DNA of 64,000 bases from an uncultured Flavobacteriales bacterium (GTDB taxonomy: Bacteria; Bacteroidota; Bacteroidia; Flavobacteriales_D; Parvicellaceae): assembly GCA_938075455.1 (NCBI GenBank), contig CALJHN010000007.1, forward strand, positions 46,864 through 110,863, written 5' to 3'. The number at the start of each line of letters is the position of its first letter. The stretch's first letter is position 1. The position numbers and the translations under genes are program-made. Of the stretch, positions 35,578 through 44,202 are shown one piece after another. Below the pieces are notes generated by a model that had not been told where the DNA came from, ran no database searches, and saw only the letters and a list, made by a program, of their open reading frames with translations.

Positions 35578-36995
35578 TCAAAATAAGTTTCCATCAATAA
35601 ATTAGACACTTCAAAAAGAGTGTTTTCTTGAAAGTTTTTAGCCATTAATTGAATACCAAAAGGAAGGTTGTTGCTATGGGTTCCAATTGGCAAAGAAATT
35701 GCTGGAGCACCAGTTATATTAGCGTGAACAGTAAATATGTCTTGTAAATACATTTTTATTGGGTCTTTTATTTCTCCAATATTAAAGGCCGTAGAAGGTG
35801 CTGTAGGAAGAATAAGAACATCATTGTTTTTAAGCATTTCTTCAGTTTTAGTTTTAATTAATCTTCGAACTTTTTGAGCTTTTGTAAAATACGCATCGTA
35901 ATATCCAGAACTAAGAACAAAATTTCCAAGCATAATGCGTCGTTTAACCTCTATTCCAAACCCTTCAGATCTTGTATTTTCATAGGTAGAATTTATATCT
36001 TTGGAGGAATTGGATCTATAACCATAATGTGCACCATCATATCTTGCTAAGTTCGAACTCGCTTCTGCTGTGGTTAAGACGTAGTAAGTTGGTACTAAGT
36101 ATCTCAAAAAAGGGAACTTTAAAACTTCTACTTTGTGTCCATTCTCTTTTAAATTTTCAATAACAGACTCTAATTTATTTTTGATTTCGATATCTAGGCC
36201 TTCAAATTTCAAATATTCATATGGTATTCCAAATTTGAATTTTTTGTTAGATAATTTAATTTTTTTATTGCTGGGTTCTTTGGATGAAACAGTACTATCA
36301 AATTCATCACTTCCACTCATAACATGGATAAGAATATTTGCATCTTGAATTGTCTTAGAAAAAACACCAATTTGATCAAAACTTGAACCATATGCTACTA
36401 ATCCATTTCTTGAAACTCTCCCATAGCTAGGTTTCATGCCAATTACTCCACAAAAAGATGCAGGCTGTCTTATGGAACCTCCAGTATCAGATCCTAATGC
36501 AATGTTACAGAGACCTTCTGCTACAGCTGCTGCTGAGCCACCAGATGATCCCCCGGAAACTTTGTTTTGATCCTTAGGGTTTTTAACAGCCCCATAAATA
36601 CTATTCTCGTTGGAACTTCCCATTGCAAATTCATCGCAATTAAGCCTTCCTAAAATAATAGCATCTTCGTTTAGTATTTTTTTAACAGCTGTTGCAGAAA
36701 ATAAGGATTTGAAACCTTCCAACATCTTAGAAGATGCAGTTAATTTATGATTTTCATAGCAGATATTATCTTTTAACCCTAGAAATACCCCTGCTAAAAG
36801 GCCAAAATTATTACTTATTATTTTTTTTTGAATTTCTTCAGCTTTTAACAAAGCCTCATCTTCAAAAACCTCAATAAATGCATTACTGGTGGAAGATTTT
36901 ATTCTATTAATATATTCTTGGCAGATTTGAACTAAGGAGATTTCTCTTTTAATTACTTGTTCTTGAATGTCTGCTAAAGACTCTGGTATATTCAA
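35574..36995 (-). CDS. gatA: Aspartyl/glutamyl-tRNA amidotransferase subunit A
   Basis: 473 residues. GatA releases ammonia from glutamine for conversion of Glu-tRNA(Gln) or Asp-tRNA(Asn). The amidase triad is complete: Lys75 (G-L-K-D-N-I), cis-Ser150 (V-S-G-G-S-S-G-G-S) and nucleophile Ser174 (S-D-T-G-G-S-I-R-Q-P). The start is 5 bases downstream of the tatA stop. gatC lies 9 kb away at 46.0 kb and no gatB is seen, so the complex is encoded at three loci. Confidence 0.95.
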   Translation of the reverse strand: MNIPESLADIQEQVIKREISLVQICQEYINRIKSSTSNAFIEVFEDEALLKAEEIQKKIISNNFGLLAGVFLGLKDNICYENHKLTASSKMLEGFKSLFSATAVKKILNEDAIILGRLNCDEFAMGSSNENSIYGAVKNPKDQNKVSGGSSGGSAAAVAEGLCNIALGSDTGGSIRQPASFCGVIGMKPSYGRVSRNGLVAYGSSFDQIGVFSKTIQDANILIHVMSGSDEFDSTVSSKEPSNKKIKLSNKKFKFGIPYEYLKFEGLDIEIKNKLESVIENLKENGHKVEVLKFPFLRYLVPTYYVLTTAEASSNLARYDGAHYGYRSNSSKDINSTYENTRSEGFGIEVKRRIMLGNFVLSSGYYDAYFTKAQKVRRLIKTKTEEMLKNNDVLILPTAPSTAFNIGEIKDPIKMYLQDIFTVHANITGAPAISLPIGTHSNNLPFGIQLMAKNFQENTLFEVSNLLMETYFE

Positions 36996-37000
36996 TTTTT

Positions 37001-37177
37001 TTAATCTTTATTTTCAGATTCTTCTTCGTTTTTAGTAGCTTCTTTAAATTCTTTAACTCCTTTACCTAATCCTTTCATAAGTTCTGGAATCTTTTTTCCT
37101 CCAAAAAGTAAAAGCACAACAATTAATATTATAATTATTTGAGGGGGACCTATTATACCTAAAAAAATTGTATTCAT
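37001..37177 (-). CDS. tatA: Twin-arginine translocase protein TatA/E family
   Basis: 58 residues, beginning [13 protein letters not shown] and including [19 protein letters not shown]. It has a single membrane helix (about 13-26), the F-G-x-x-x-I-P-E hinge and an amphipathic helix followed by an acidic tail (E-E-E-S-E-N-K-D), which is the TatA/E pattern for export of folded proteins. It is short for the family (usually 60-90 residues) but complete. It lies 38 bases downstream of polA and 5 upstream of gatA on the same strand. No tatC is in the window. Confidence 0.9.
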   Translation of the reverse strand: MNTIFLGIIGPPQIIIILIVVLLLFGGKKIPELMKGLGKGVKEFKEATKNEEESENKD

Positions 37178-37215
37178 TTTAATTAAATTTCAATCTAATT
37201 TACGAAATATTTTCA

Positions 37216-39954
37216 TTAATGTGCCAATAACCAATTCTCTCCACTCCCAATTTCTACTTCTAAAGGAACATTGAATTTTACCGCCTCCATCATTTCTTGC
37301 TTTACCAGTTTTTCTAAATCTTTTTGTTCTTCTTTGACCATGTCAAATACTAATTCATCATGAACCTGAAGTAATAATTTAGATTCCATTTTTTGAACCA
37401 ATATTTTTTTATGAATATTTACCATTGCAAGTTTAATTATATCTGCTGCACTTCCTTGGATAGGTGCATTTATTGCATTTCTCTCATCAAAGCCTCTCAT
37501 TGTTGCATTGCCACTGGTTATATTTGGCAGAAAGCGTTTTCTTTTAAAAATAGTTTCAACATATCCTTTCTCTTTGGCAAATGAAATGGTTGAGTCTATA
37601 TATTGTTTAATCTTTGGAAATTCTAAAAAATAATTGTCAATAATTTCTTTCGCTTCAGTTCTTTTAACCCCTAGCCTTTGCGAAAGGCCAAATGCAGAAA
37701 TCCCATAAATAATTCCAAAATTTACCATTTTTGCCTTGCTTCTCATTTCTCTTGAAACCTCTTCTAGATTAACATGAAAAATTTTTGAGGCTGTTTCAGT
37801 ATGAATATCTCGGCCAATAGTAAATGCATTGATCATAGATTTATCTTTGCTTAATCCCGCTATAATTCTTAGTTCAATTTGAGAATAATCTGCACATAGC
37901 AAAAGGTGGTTAATATCGGAAGAGCAAAATGCTTTTCTTATTTCTTTTCCAAGTGCTGTTCTTACAGGAATGTTTTGAAGATTTGGTTTGTTAGAGCTCA
38001 ATCTTCCTGTTGAAGTTACAGCTTGCATATAATTCGTATGAATTTTATTAGTTACTGGAGAAATTAACTTTGGAAGAGCATCTACATAGGTAGATAGTAG
38101 TTTCTTTTTTGTTCTGTAGTTTAGAATATCTGCTATAATTGGATGAACACCATTAAGTTTATTTAAAGTTGCCTCGTCAGTTTTATATTGGCCAGTTTTG
38201 GTTTTTTTTGCTTTTTCATCAAGATTTAATTTGCCGAAAATCACTTCTCCTAGTTGTTTAGGGGAATCAATATTAAATTCTGTCTCACTAAGTCGAAAAA
38301 TTGATTGCTTTAAATGGGTTAGGCTAATGTTTAGTTCTTCAGAAAAACTTCTTAAAGATTCTGTATTTATTTTAATTCCTTGTCTTTCCATGTCATGAAG
38401 AACCCTCATTAGTGGAATTTCAATATTGTAAAAGAGATGTTCTAAATCAAGATTTTTCAGTTCCTCGCTAAATTTTAGGTATAGTTGAAAAGTAAGATCA
38501 GCATCTTCTGCTGCGTAATTTTTGAGAAGATTAATTTCTACTTCTTCCATTTTTATTGTAGGCTTTGTTTTGCTCCCAATGAGTGATTCAATTGGAATTG
38601 GATCATATTTCAAAATAGTTCTTGAAAGCTGGTCTAAATTGTGTCTCTTTTCGGGATCGATTAAATAGTGAGCTATCATAGTATCAAAACAAAACTCATT
38701 AATCTCAATACCATATTTAAATAGTATTCCGTAATCGTACTTTAGATTGTGTGCAATTTTTATTGTTTTGGAGCTGAAAAATTCTTTATATAACTCTATT
38801 ATTTTCTCATCTTTTGAAACATCACAGTAATAAGCAGTGTTTTTACTGAAAGAAAATGAAATACCAAGTAATTTTGCCTTTTCAATTTCTAAGGATGTAG
38901 TTTCAGTATCAAATGCTACAGCATCTTTAGAAGATAATTCATTTACGAAATTTAAATGTTCCACCCTTGTTTGAATTAATTTGTAGTCTGGTTTTGTAGA
39001 ACTAAAATCTTGAAGACTTGTTGTCGATTCAGATTCGTTTTCAGATGAAGCAAATAGATCCATTTGCTTTTCTTGATAAATTGGCTTGCCAAGAATTCTT
39101 TTTCCTAATTGATTAAATTCTAATTCTTTGAGAATATCTGTCAAAGGCTTTTCATCAATTTTCTTTCTTTTATAAATAGCATCATTAAATTCCACAGGAC
39201 AATCAAGAATAATGGTCGCTAGTTTTTTAGAAATTAATCCTTGCTCAGCAAAATTCTCTACATTTTCTTTTTGTTTTCCTTTTAAATCCTCCGTATTTTC
39301 CAACAAGTTTTCTAAACTTCCATAGATTCCAATTAGTTTTTTTGCAGTTTTTTCTCCTATTCCAGGAATTCCAGGAATATTATCTACCGCATCTCCCCAA
39401 AGTCCTAAAATATCTATGACTTGTTCTGGACGCTCCACTTCAAATTTCTCACATACTTCTTTAGGGCCAAGAATTTCACTTGGGGTCCCACTTCTACCAG
39501 GTTTGTAAATAAATATATTTTCACTAACTAGTTGCCCAAAATCCTTATCTGGAGTCATCATAAAGACTTTAAATCCTTTTTTTTCTGCTTGTTTGGAAAG
39601 TGTTCCAATTAAATCATCCGCTTCAAAACCAGAAACCATTTCCACTTGAATATTCATTGCTTTTAATATTTCTAAAATATAAGGAATCGCTTTTCTTATA
39701 TCTTCGGGCATCTCTTGTCTATTGGCTTTGTATTCGGTAAAAATCTCTTCTCTGTTAGATCCACCAGGAGGGTCAAAAATAACTCCTAAATGAGTAGGTT
39801 CATGATTGTTAATCACCTCCAATAAGCTATTGCAAAACCCGAAAATTGCAGAAGTATTTAAGCCTTTTGAGTTTATCCTGGGATTATTAATGAATGCAAA
39901 ATGAGCTCTATAGATTAAAGCATATGCATCTAATAAAAAAAGCTTTTTTTCCAT
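37216..39954 (-). CDS. polA: DNA polymerase I
   Basis: 912 residues. It removes RNA primers and fills gaps in DNA. The 5'-nuclease domain (about 1-290) is complete (F-L-L-D-A-Y-A-L-I-Y-R, T-P-D-K-D-F-G-Q-L, G-I-P-G-I-G-E-K-T-A). The 3'-5' proofreading site appears intact (V-A-F-D-T-E-T-T-S near 345; L-K-Y-D and D-A-D later). The polymerase core has L-C-A-D-Y-S-Q-I-E-L-R, K-x-x-x-N-F-G-I-I-Y-G and L-Q-V-H-D-E-L-V-F. The M28 gene ends at the base before its ATG, so it is the second gene of the operon. Confidence 0.97.
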   Translation of the reverse strand: MEKKLFLLDAYALIYRAHFAFINNPRINSKGLNTSAIFGFCNSLLEVINNHEPTHLGVIFDPPGGSNREEIFTEYKANRQEMPEDIRKAIPYILEILKAMNIQVEMVSGFEADDLIGTLSKQAEKKGFKVFMMTPDKDFGQLVSENIFIYKPGRSGTPSEILGPKEVCEKFEVERPEQVIDILGLWGDAVDNIPGIPGIGEKTAKKLIGIYGSLENLLENTEDLKGKQKENVENFAEQGLISKKLATIILDCPVEFNDAIYKRKKIDEKPLTDILKELEFNQLGKRILGKPIYQEKQMDLFASSENESESTTSLQDFSSTKPDYKLIQTRVEHLNFVNELSSKDAVAFDTETTSLEIEKAKLLGISFSFSKNTAYYCDVSKDEKIIELYKEFFSSKTIKIAHNLKYDYGILFKYGIEINEFCFDTMIAHYLIDPEKRHNLDQLSRTILKYDPIPIESLIGSKTKPTIKMEEVEINLLKNYAAEDADLTFQLYLKFSEELKNLDLEHLFYNIEIPLMRVLHDMERQGIKINTESLRSFSEELNISLTHLKQSIFRLSETEFNIDSPKQLGEVIFGKLNLDEKAKKTKTGQYKTDEATLNKLNGVHPIIADILNYRTKKKLLSTYVDALPKLISPVTNKIHTNYMQAVTSTGRLSSNKPNLQNIPVRTALGKEIRKAFCSSDINHLLLCADYSQIELRIIAGLSKDKSMINAFTIGRDIHTETASKIFHVNLEEVSREMRSKAKMVNFGIIYGISAFGLSQRLGVKRTEAKEIIDNYFLEFPKIKQYIDSTISFAKEKGYVETIFKRKRFLPNITSGNATMRGFDERNAINAPIQGSAADIIKLAMVNIHKKILVQKMESKLLLQVHDELVFDMVKEEQKDLEKLVKQEMMEAVKFNVPLEVEIGSGENWLLAH

Positions 39955-40971
39955 TTAATAGTTGTATAAGTAGGTTAAAACAGTTTGTCCAACGGCTTTT
40001 AAAGTTTGCCGGTCAATAATCTCCATATTGTCTCGATGAGTATGGTGAAACTTTCCAAAATCAAATCTATTTGTGAATGGACTTATATCATAGTGAATGA
40101 TGTCTAAAGTAGGGATTTGTGTTAGCTCGTTGATGTATGTATGATCGTCTGTAAGTGGAGGAGCAATTTTATTTTTAAAGAAACTTCCATACCCTAAATA
40201 CTGTCCAAGTTTCCAAATCTTATTTAAATGGTACCCTGCATACATTCTGGAGATTTCTTCTTTTGGAAATATTGCATTTTTTGCCCCTACCATATCCAAC
40301 AATATTCCAAAGTTTGGTTTCTGGTAATTTTCTGGGAGATTATAGCTCCAGAATTGAGATCCGAGACACCAAGTATCGTTCATTGCTTGTAAATCTGAAA
40401 AGCTAGAGTTGTAATTTGGGGCGCCATAATCTTCTACATCAAATAATATAATTTCCAAACCAATTTTCAAGCTGTCTTTTTGAATTATTCTTGCTATTTC
40501 CAATAAAACACCTACGCCACTTGCGCCATCGTTAGCTCCAATTATCGGGAGATTAATATTTTGAGTATCTCTATCGGCAAACGGTCTTGTATCCCAGTGC
40601 GCACACAACATAATTTTTTTAGAAGAGTTTTTATTGAAGTTCCCAATAATATTTCTGACTGGTAGCTTAGCGCCATTAAATGCGGTAACCTCGCCAACTT
40701 GTTGAGAAACCTCAAAACCCAAAGCAGATAGTTTAGTAAAAAGCCAATCGCCACATTTAACATGATTTGCGGTATTGGGCACTCTAGGACCAAAACTAAC
40801 TTGTTTTGCAATAAATTGGTAGGCGCTGTCTTCATTAAAGCTTCCTGCTTCCAGCCATTTCTCTACCTTTTTCTCAATTTTCTTTTCAGGCGCTTTGGGA
40901 TTATCTTCACAAGACAATAAGCCGATCAAGACAATTAATAAAAGAAAAATTCTCTGGATTACCCCCCCCAT
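39955..40971 (-). CDS. M28 family lipoprotein, glutaminyl cyclase-like
   Basis: 338 residues. Lipoprotein signal M-G-G-V-I-Q-R-I-F-L-L-L-I-V-L-I-G-L-L-S-C (Cys21). The M28 core has the zinc ligands in C-A-H-W-D-T-R-P, I-G-A-N-D-G-A-S-G and F-D-V-E-D-Y-G, and a late D-D-H-T-Y-I. The pattern with W-D-T-R and H-T-H-R-D-N-M fits bacterial glutaminyl-peptide cyclotransferases, which form N-terminal pyroglutamate on exported proteins; an aminopeptidase is the alternative. The start codon sits in an eight-G tract (see findings). It is the first gene of the polA operon. Confidence 0.82.
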   Translation of the reverse strand: MGGVIQRIFLLLIVLIGLLSCEDNPKAPEKKIEKKVEKWLEAGSFNEDSAYQFIAKQVSFGPRVPNTANHVKCGDWLFTKLSALGFEVSQQVGEVTAFNGAKLPVRNIIGNFNKNSSKKIMLCAHWDTRPFADRDTQNINLPIIGANDGASGVGVLLEIARIIQKDSLKIGLEIILFDVEDYGAPNYNSSFSDLQAMNDTWCLGSQFWSYNLPENYQKPNFGILLDMVGAKNAIFPKEEISRMYAGYHLNKIWKLGQYLGYGSFFKNKIAPPLTDDHTYINELTQIPTLDIIHYDISPFTNRFDFGKFHHTHRDNMEIIDRQTLKAVGQTVLTYLYNY

Positions 40972-41070
40972 ATAACAATTATAAATATTCTTTAGCTAAA
41001 ATAACCAAGTTCGTGATAAAATGCTCTTAAATTCAATTTATTGTTATTATATAATAATATCAATTAGAAC

Positions 41071-41078
41071 TATATTTG
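41071..41078 (+). promoter_or_regulatory. Candidate -7 box of the 41.1-kb histidine kinase gene
   Basis: TATATTTG fits TAnnTTTG exactly and lies 7 bases before the ATG at 41086, so the transcript would be almost leaderless. A TTG at 41041 is too far upstream (27 bases) to be a good -33. Confidence 0.4.
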
Positions 41079-41085
41079 TTAGTAG

Positions 41086-42600
41086 ATGAAGCTATATTCA
41101 AAAAAACAACGATGGAAAAAAATATTACTGTTAGCTGGTATTTTGATAATTGGCATCATATTTTGGTTGACTTCAATTTTAGTTTCTAACGTCAAAGAAT
41201 CTGAACTTGAAAAAATTCGTTTTTGGAGTGAAGCTGTTAAAAAGAAAGCAGAGTTGGTCAGACTTACAAATATTGCATTTCAGGAGTTGTCACAAAACGA
41301 AACTAATAATGTTTATTTATGGGCTAGAGCAACAAAAGAGTTTCAAAAGTCTTTAAATGACTTTGGACTTGCTTTAGAAATTATCCAAAACAATAACAAT
41401 ATTCCTCTTATACTTACGGATAATAATGGTGTTTACATTTCGCATAAAAACATTGATTTATTAGATATAAGTGATTCTAAGAAAAGACAAGACAAGTCAG
41501 ATTCTATTACCTTAAAATGGGCATCTCAAAACAAACCTATAGAGTTTAATTATTATCAAAATAGAGTGCAAAGAATATTTTACTCTAATTCCTCAAAATA
41601 TTTCCTACTTCAATCTCAACGCGATTCATTAATTAATTCTTTTTCAGTAGAAATAATGAATAATATAGCGCAGTTACCAGTAGTTTTTTGGAGCCAAAGT
41701 GGAGACTCTTTAATTGCTTCAAATGTAATTAATAAAAAAATGAAAAGATTGGAGATGGATTTAATTATTCAAAAAATGTCTGAAAACAATAATCCAGTAG
41801 AAATATATTTAGGAAATAATGATAATGGCATTATTTACTACAGCAACTCTAAAATATTATTTCAGTTGCAATATTTTCCTTTACTCACTCTTATAATAGT
41901 AGCTCTTTTTCTTCTTGTATCTTACCTTTCCTTTTCCTCCTTTAGACGCTCTGAACAAAATCAAGTCTGGGCGGGGATGGCCAAAGAAACTGCTCACCAG
42001 CTAGGAACACCTTTATCTTCACTTCATGGTTGGATTATGCTTTTAAAGGAAAGTGGGCATAAGAATTCAGAAGCTTTTGTTGAAATGGAAAAAGACATTG
42101 AAAGATTAACTGTTGTAAGTGAGCGATTTTCTAAAATAGGATCTTCAGTTGAAATTATAGAAACCGATTTATTAGAATTTTTTAATAATTACATTTCATA
42201 TATGAAAAAAAGAATTCCCAAGACAGTAGAACTAAATATGGAATTTATTAACCAACCATTTCATGCATCAATTAATGCACCTTTATTTAGTTGGGTGATT
42301 GAAAACGTCATAAAAAATGCTGCAGATGCAATGGAAGGTAATGGTATTATCTATTTAAGCATTGAAAAGCAACAAAATAGTATTGTGATAAAAGTTAAAG
42401 ACAATGGAAAGGGAATTCCTTCCTCCATCCACAAAACAATTTTTCAACCTGGATTTACTACCAAAGATAGAGGATGGGGATTAGGATTGTCATTAGCTAA
42501 AAGAATTGTTGAGGGTCACCACAATGGTAAAATTTATATTTCATCAAGCAAAAAGGGGGTTGGAACTGTAGTTGAGATAACCTTGCCATCCTCAAAATAA
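41086..42600 (+). CDS. Sensor histidine kinase, orphan
   Basis: 504 residues. Two membrane helices (about 13-34 and 262-283) bound a 225-residue external sensor region I do not recognise. The cytoplasmic H-box is K-E-T-A-H-Q-L-G-T-P-L-S-S-L (His304), the form common in Bacteroidota, followed by N-V-I-K-N-A-A-D-A-M-E-G (N-box), D-N-G-K-G-I (G1) and G-W-G-L-G-L-S-L-A-K-R (G2). A response regulator should be its partner, but none is nearby. It is followed by an aldehyde dehydrogenase with its own promoter. Confidence 0.88.
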   Translation: MKLYSKKQRWKKILLLAGILIIGIIFWLTSILVSNVKESELEKIRFWSEAVKKKAELVRLTNIAFQELSQNETNNVYLWARATKEFQKSLNDFGLALEIIQNNNNIPLILTDNNGVYISHKNIDLLDISDSKKRQDKSDSITLKWASQNKPIEFNYYQNRVQRIFYSNSSKYFLLQSQRDSLINSFSVEIMNNIAQLPVVFWSQSGDSLIASNVINKKMKRLEMDLIIQKMSENNNPVEIYLGNNDNGIIYYSNSKILFQLQYFPLLTLIIVALFLLVSYLSFSSFRRSEQNQVWAGMAKETAHQLGTPLSSLHGWIMLLKESGHKNSEAFVEMEKDIERLTVVSERFSKIGSSVEIIETDLLEFFNNYISYMKKRIPKTVELNMEFINQPFHASINAPLFSWVIENVIKNAADAMEGNGIIYLSIEKQQNSIVIKVKDNGKGIPSSIHKTIFQPGFTTKDRGWGLGLSLAKRIVEGHHNGKIYISSSKKGVGTVVEITLPSSK

Positions 42601-42634
42601 TTTATTTAGTAATGCATTTAAAGACAATACTTAT

Positions 42635-42642
42635 TACTTTTG
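42635..42642 (+). promoter_or_regulatory. Candidate -7 box of the aldehyde dehydrogenase gene
   Basis: TACTTTTG fits TAnnTTTG, 24 bases before the ATG at 42667. It shows that an in-frame TTG at 42640 is a promoter element rather than a start. No good -33 is seen. Confidence 0.45.
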
Positions 42643-42666
42643 TTTTCCTTAAAACATCAAAGACAT

Positions 42667-44202
42667 ATGAACATTAAAAAAATATTAAATTCTTTAGGAA
42701 TAGAATCCGAAAATTCTGGAGCTGCAATTGGCGGAGACTGGTTAAAAACATCAGGAGATACAATTATTTCTGTTTCACCAGTAGATGGCCAAGAAATAGG
42801 CAGTGTTGTTTGTGCAACTGAACAAGATTATCAAAATTGTATAAATGCAGGTTTAGATGCATTCTCTGATTGGAGAATGATGCCAGCTCCACAAAGAGGT
42901 GAAGTTGTTAGACAATTTGGAGAGGCATTAAGGTCAAAAAAAGAAGCATTAGGGGCACTTGTTTCTTATGAAATGGGGAAGTCCTTTCAGGAGGGACTGG
43001 GCGAAGTCCAAGAAATGATTGACATATGTGATTTTGCAGTTGGTTTGTCAAGGCAACTACATGGATTAACAATGCACTCAGAAAGACCAATGCATAGAAT
43101 GTATGAGCAGTACCATCCATTAGGAATTGTAGGTATAATTTCTGCTTTTAATTTTCCTGTTGCAGTTTGGGCATGGAATACTGCTTTGGCTTGGATATGT
43201 GGAGATGTTTGTATTTGGAAACCATCTGAAAAGGCTCCTTTATGTGGTGTAGCTTGCCAAAAAATAATAGCAGAAGTATTAGACAAAAACAATCTTCACA
43301 AAGGAATATCTACAATTGTTATTGGAGATGCAAGTATAGGAAAGCTTATGTCTGCTGATAAAAGAATTCCATTAGTTTCTGCAACTGGATCTACAAGAAT
43401 GGGAAAATCAGTTGGTGAAGTAGTTGGAAAAAGATTAGGAAAGTCACTATTAGAACTTGGTGGAAATAATGCGGTTATATTAACCCCGAATGCTGATCTT
43501 AAAATGGTTATTCCTGCACTAGTTTTTGGTGCGGTAGGAACTACTGGGCAAAGGTGTACTTCAACAAGAAGATTAATAATTCATGAAGACATTTATCAAA
43601 ATGTTAAAACAGCTTTGATCAATGCGTATAATCAGCTTAGGATTGGAGACCCATTAGATGAGTCTAATCATGTAGGGCCTTTAATTGATCAAGATGCTGT
43701 AAAGATGTATTTAGATGCTATCGAAGCAGCAAAATTGGAAGGTGGAAATGTTGTGGTTGAAGGCGGACAGTTAAGTGGATCTGGCTATGAAAGCAATTGC
43801 TATGTAAAGCCAGTAATTATTGAAGCAGAAAATAGTTTTAAAATAGTACAACATGAGACATTTGCCCCTATTTTATATTTAATTAAATATAGTGGAGATG
43901 TTAACCAAGCAATAGCAATTCAGAACGATGTTCCCCAGGGCCTTTCATCAGCAATCATGACTAGTGACATGAGAGAACAAGAAACATTTTTATCTCATCA
44001 AGGATCTGATTGTGGAATTGCAAATGTAAATATTGGGACTTCTGGTGCTGAAATTGGTGGTGCCTTTGGCGGAGAAAAAGAAACTGGTGGAGGAAGAGAA
44101 TCTGGTTCTGATGCTTGGAAAATCTACATGAGAAGACAAACCAATACTATTAATTGGGGAACTTCGCTGCCTTTGGCTCAAGGTATCAAATTTGAGCTTT
44201 AA
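42667..44202 (+). CDS. Aldehyde dehydrogenase, ALDH7/aminoadipate semialdehyde type
   Basis: 511 residues. The catalytic cysteine is in G-Q-R-C-T-S-T-R-R-L and the general base Glu in L-E-L-G-G-N-N-A. F-N-F-P-V-A-V-W-A-W-N-T-A-L-A-W, K-P-S-E-K-A-P-L and G-S-T-R-M-G fit the ALDH7 group, which oxidises L-alpha-aminoadipate-6-semialdehyde (piperideine-6-carboxylate) in lysine breakdown. No lysine-catabolism partner is in the window, so the substrate is inferred. The start is the ATG at 42667. The 3' end overlaps trpS by 4 bases. Confidence 0.85.
   Translation: MNIKKILNSLGIESENSGAAIGGDWLKTSGDTIISVSPVDGQEIGSVVCATEQDYQNCINAGLDAFSDWRMMPAPQRGEVVRQFGEALRSKKEALGALVSYEMGKSFQEGLGEVQEMIDICDFAVGLSRQLHGLTMHSERPMHRMYEQYHPLGIVGIISAFNFPVAVWAWNTALAWICGDVCIWKPSEKAPLCGVACQKIIAEVLDKNNLHKGISTIVIGDASIGKLMSADKRIPLVSATGSTRMGKSVGEVVGKRLGKSLLELGGNNAVILTPNADLKMVIPALVFGAVGTTGQRCTSTRRLIIHEDIYQNVKTALINAYNQLRIGDPLDESNHVGPLIDQDAVKMYLDAIEAAKLEGGNVVVEGGQLSGSGYESNCYVKPVIIEAENSFKIVQHETFAPILYLIKYSGDVNQAIAIQNDVPQGLSSAIMTSDMREQETFLSHQGSDCGIANVNIGTSGAEIGGAFGGEKETGGGRESGSDAWKIYMRRQTNTINWGTSLPLAQGIKFEL

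Noticed and set aside
42640..42666. Upstream TTG start for the aldehyde dehydrogenase
   Set aside because: The TTG lies within a -7 box; the ATG at 42667 gives a normal N-terminus.
42908..43292. Open frames antisense to the aldehyde dehydrogenase
   Set aside because: No recognisable motifs; they are explained by codon bias of the real gene.
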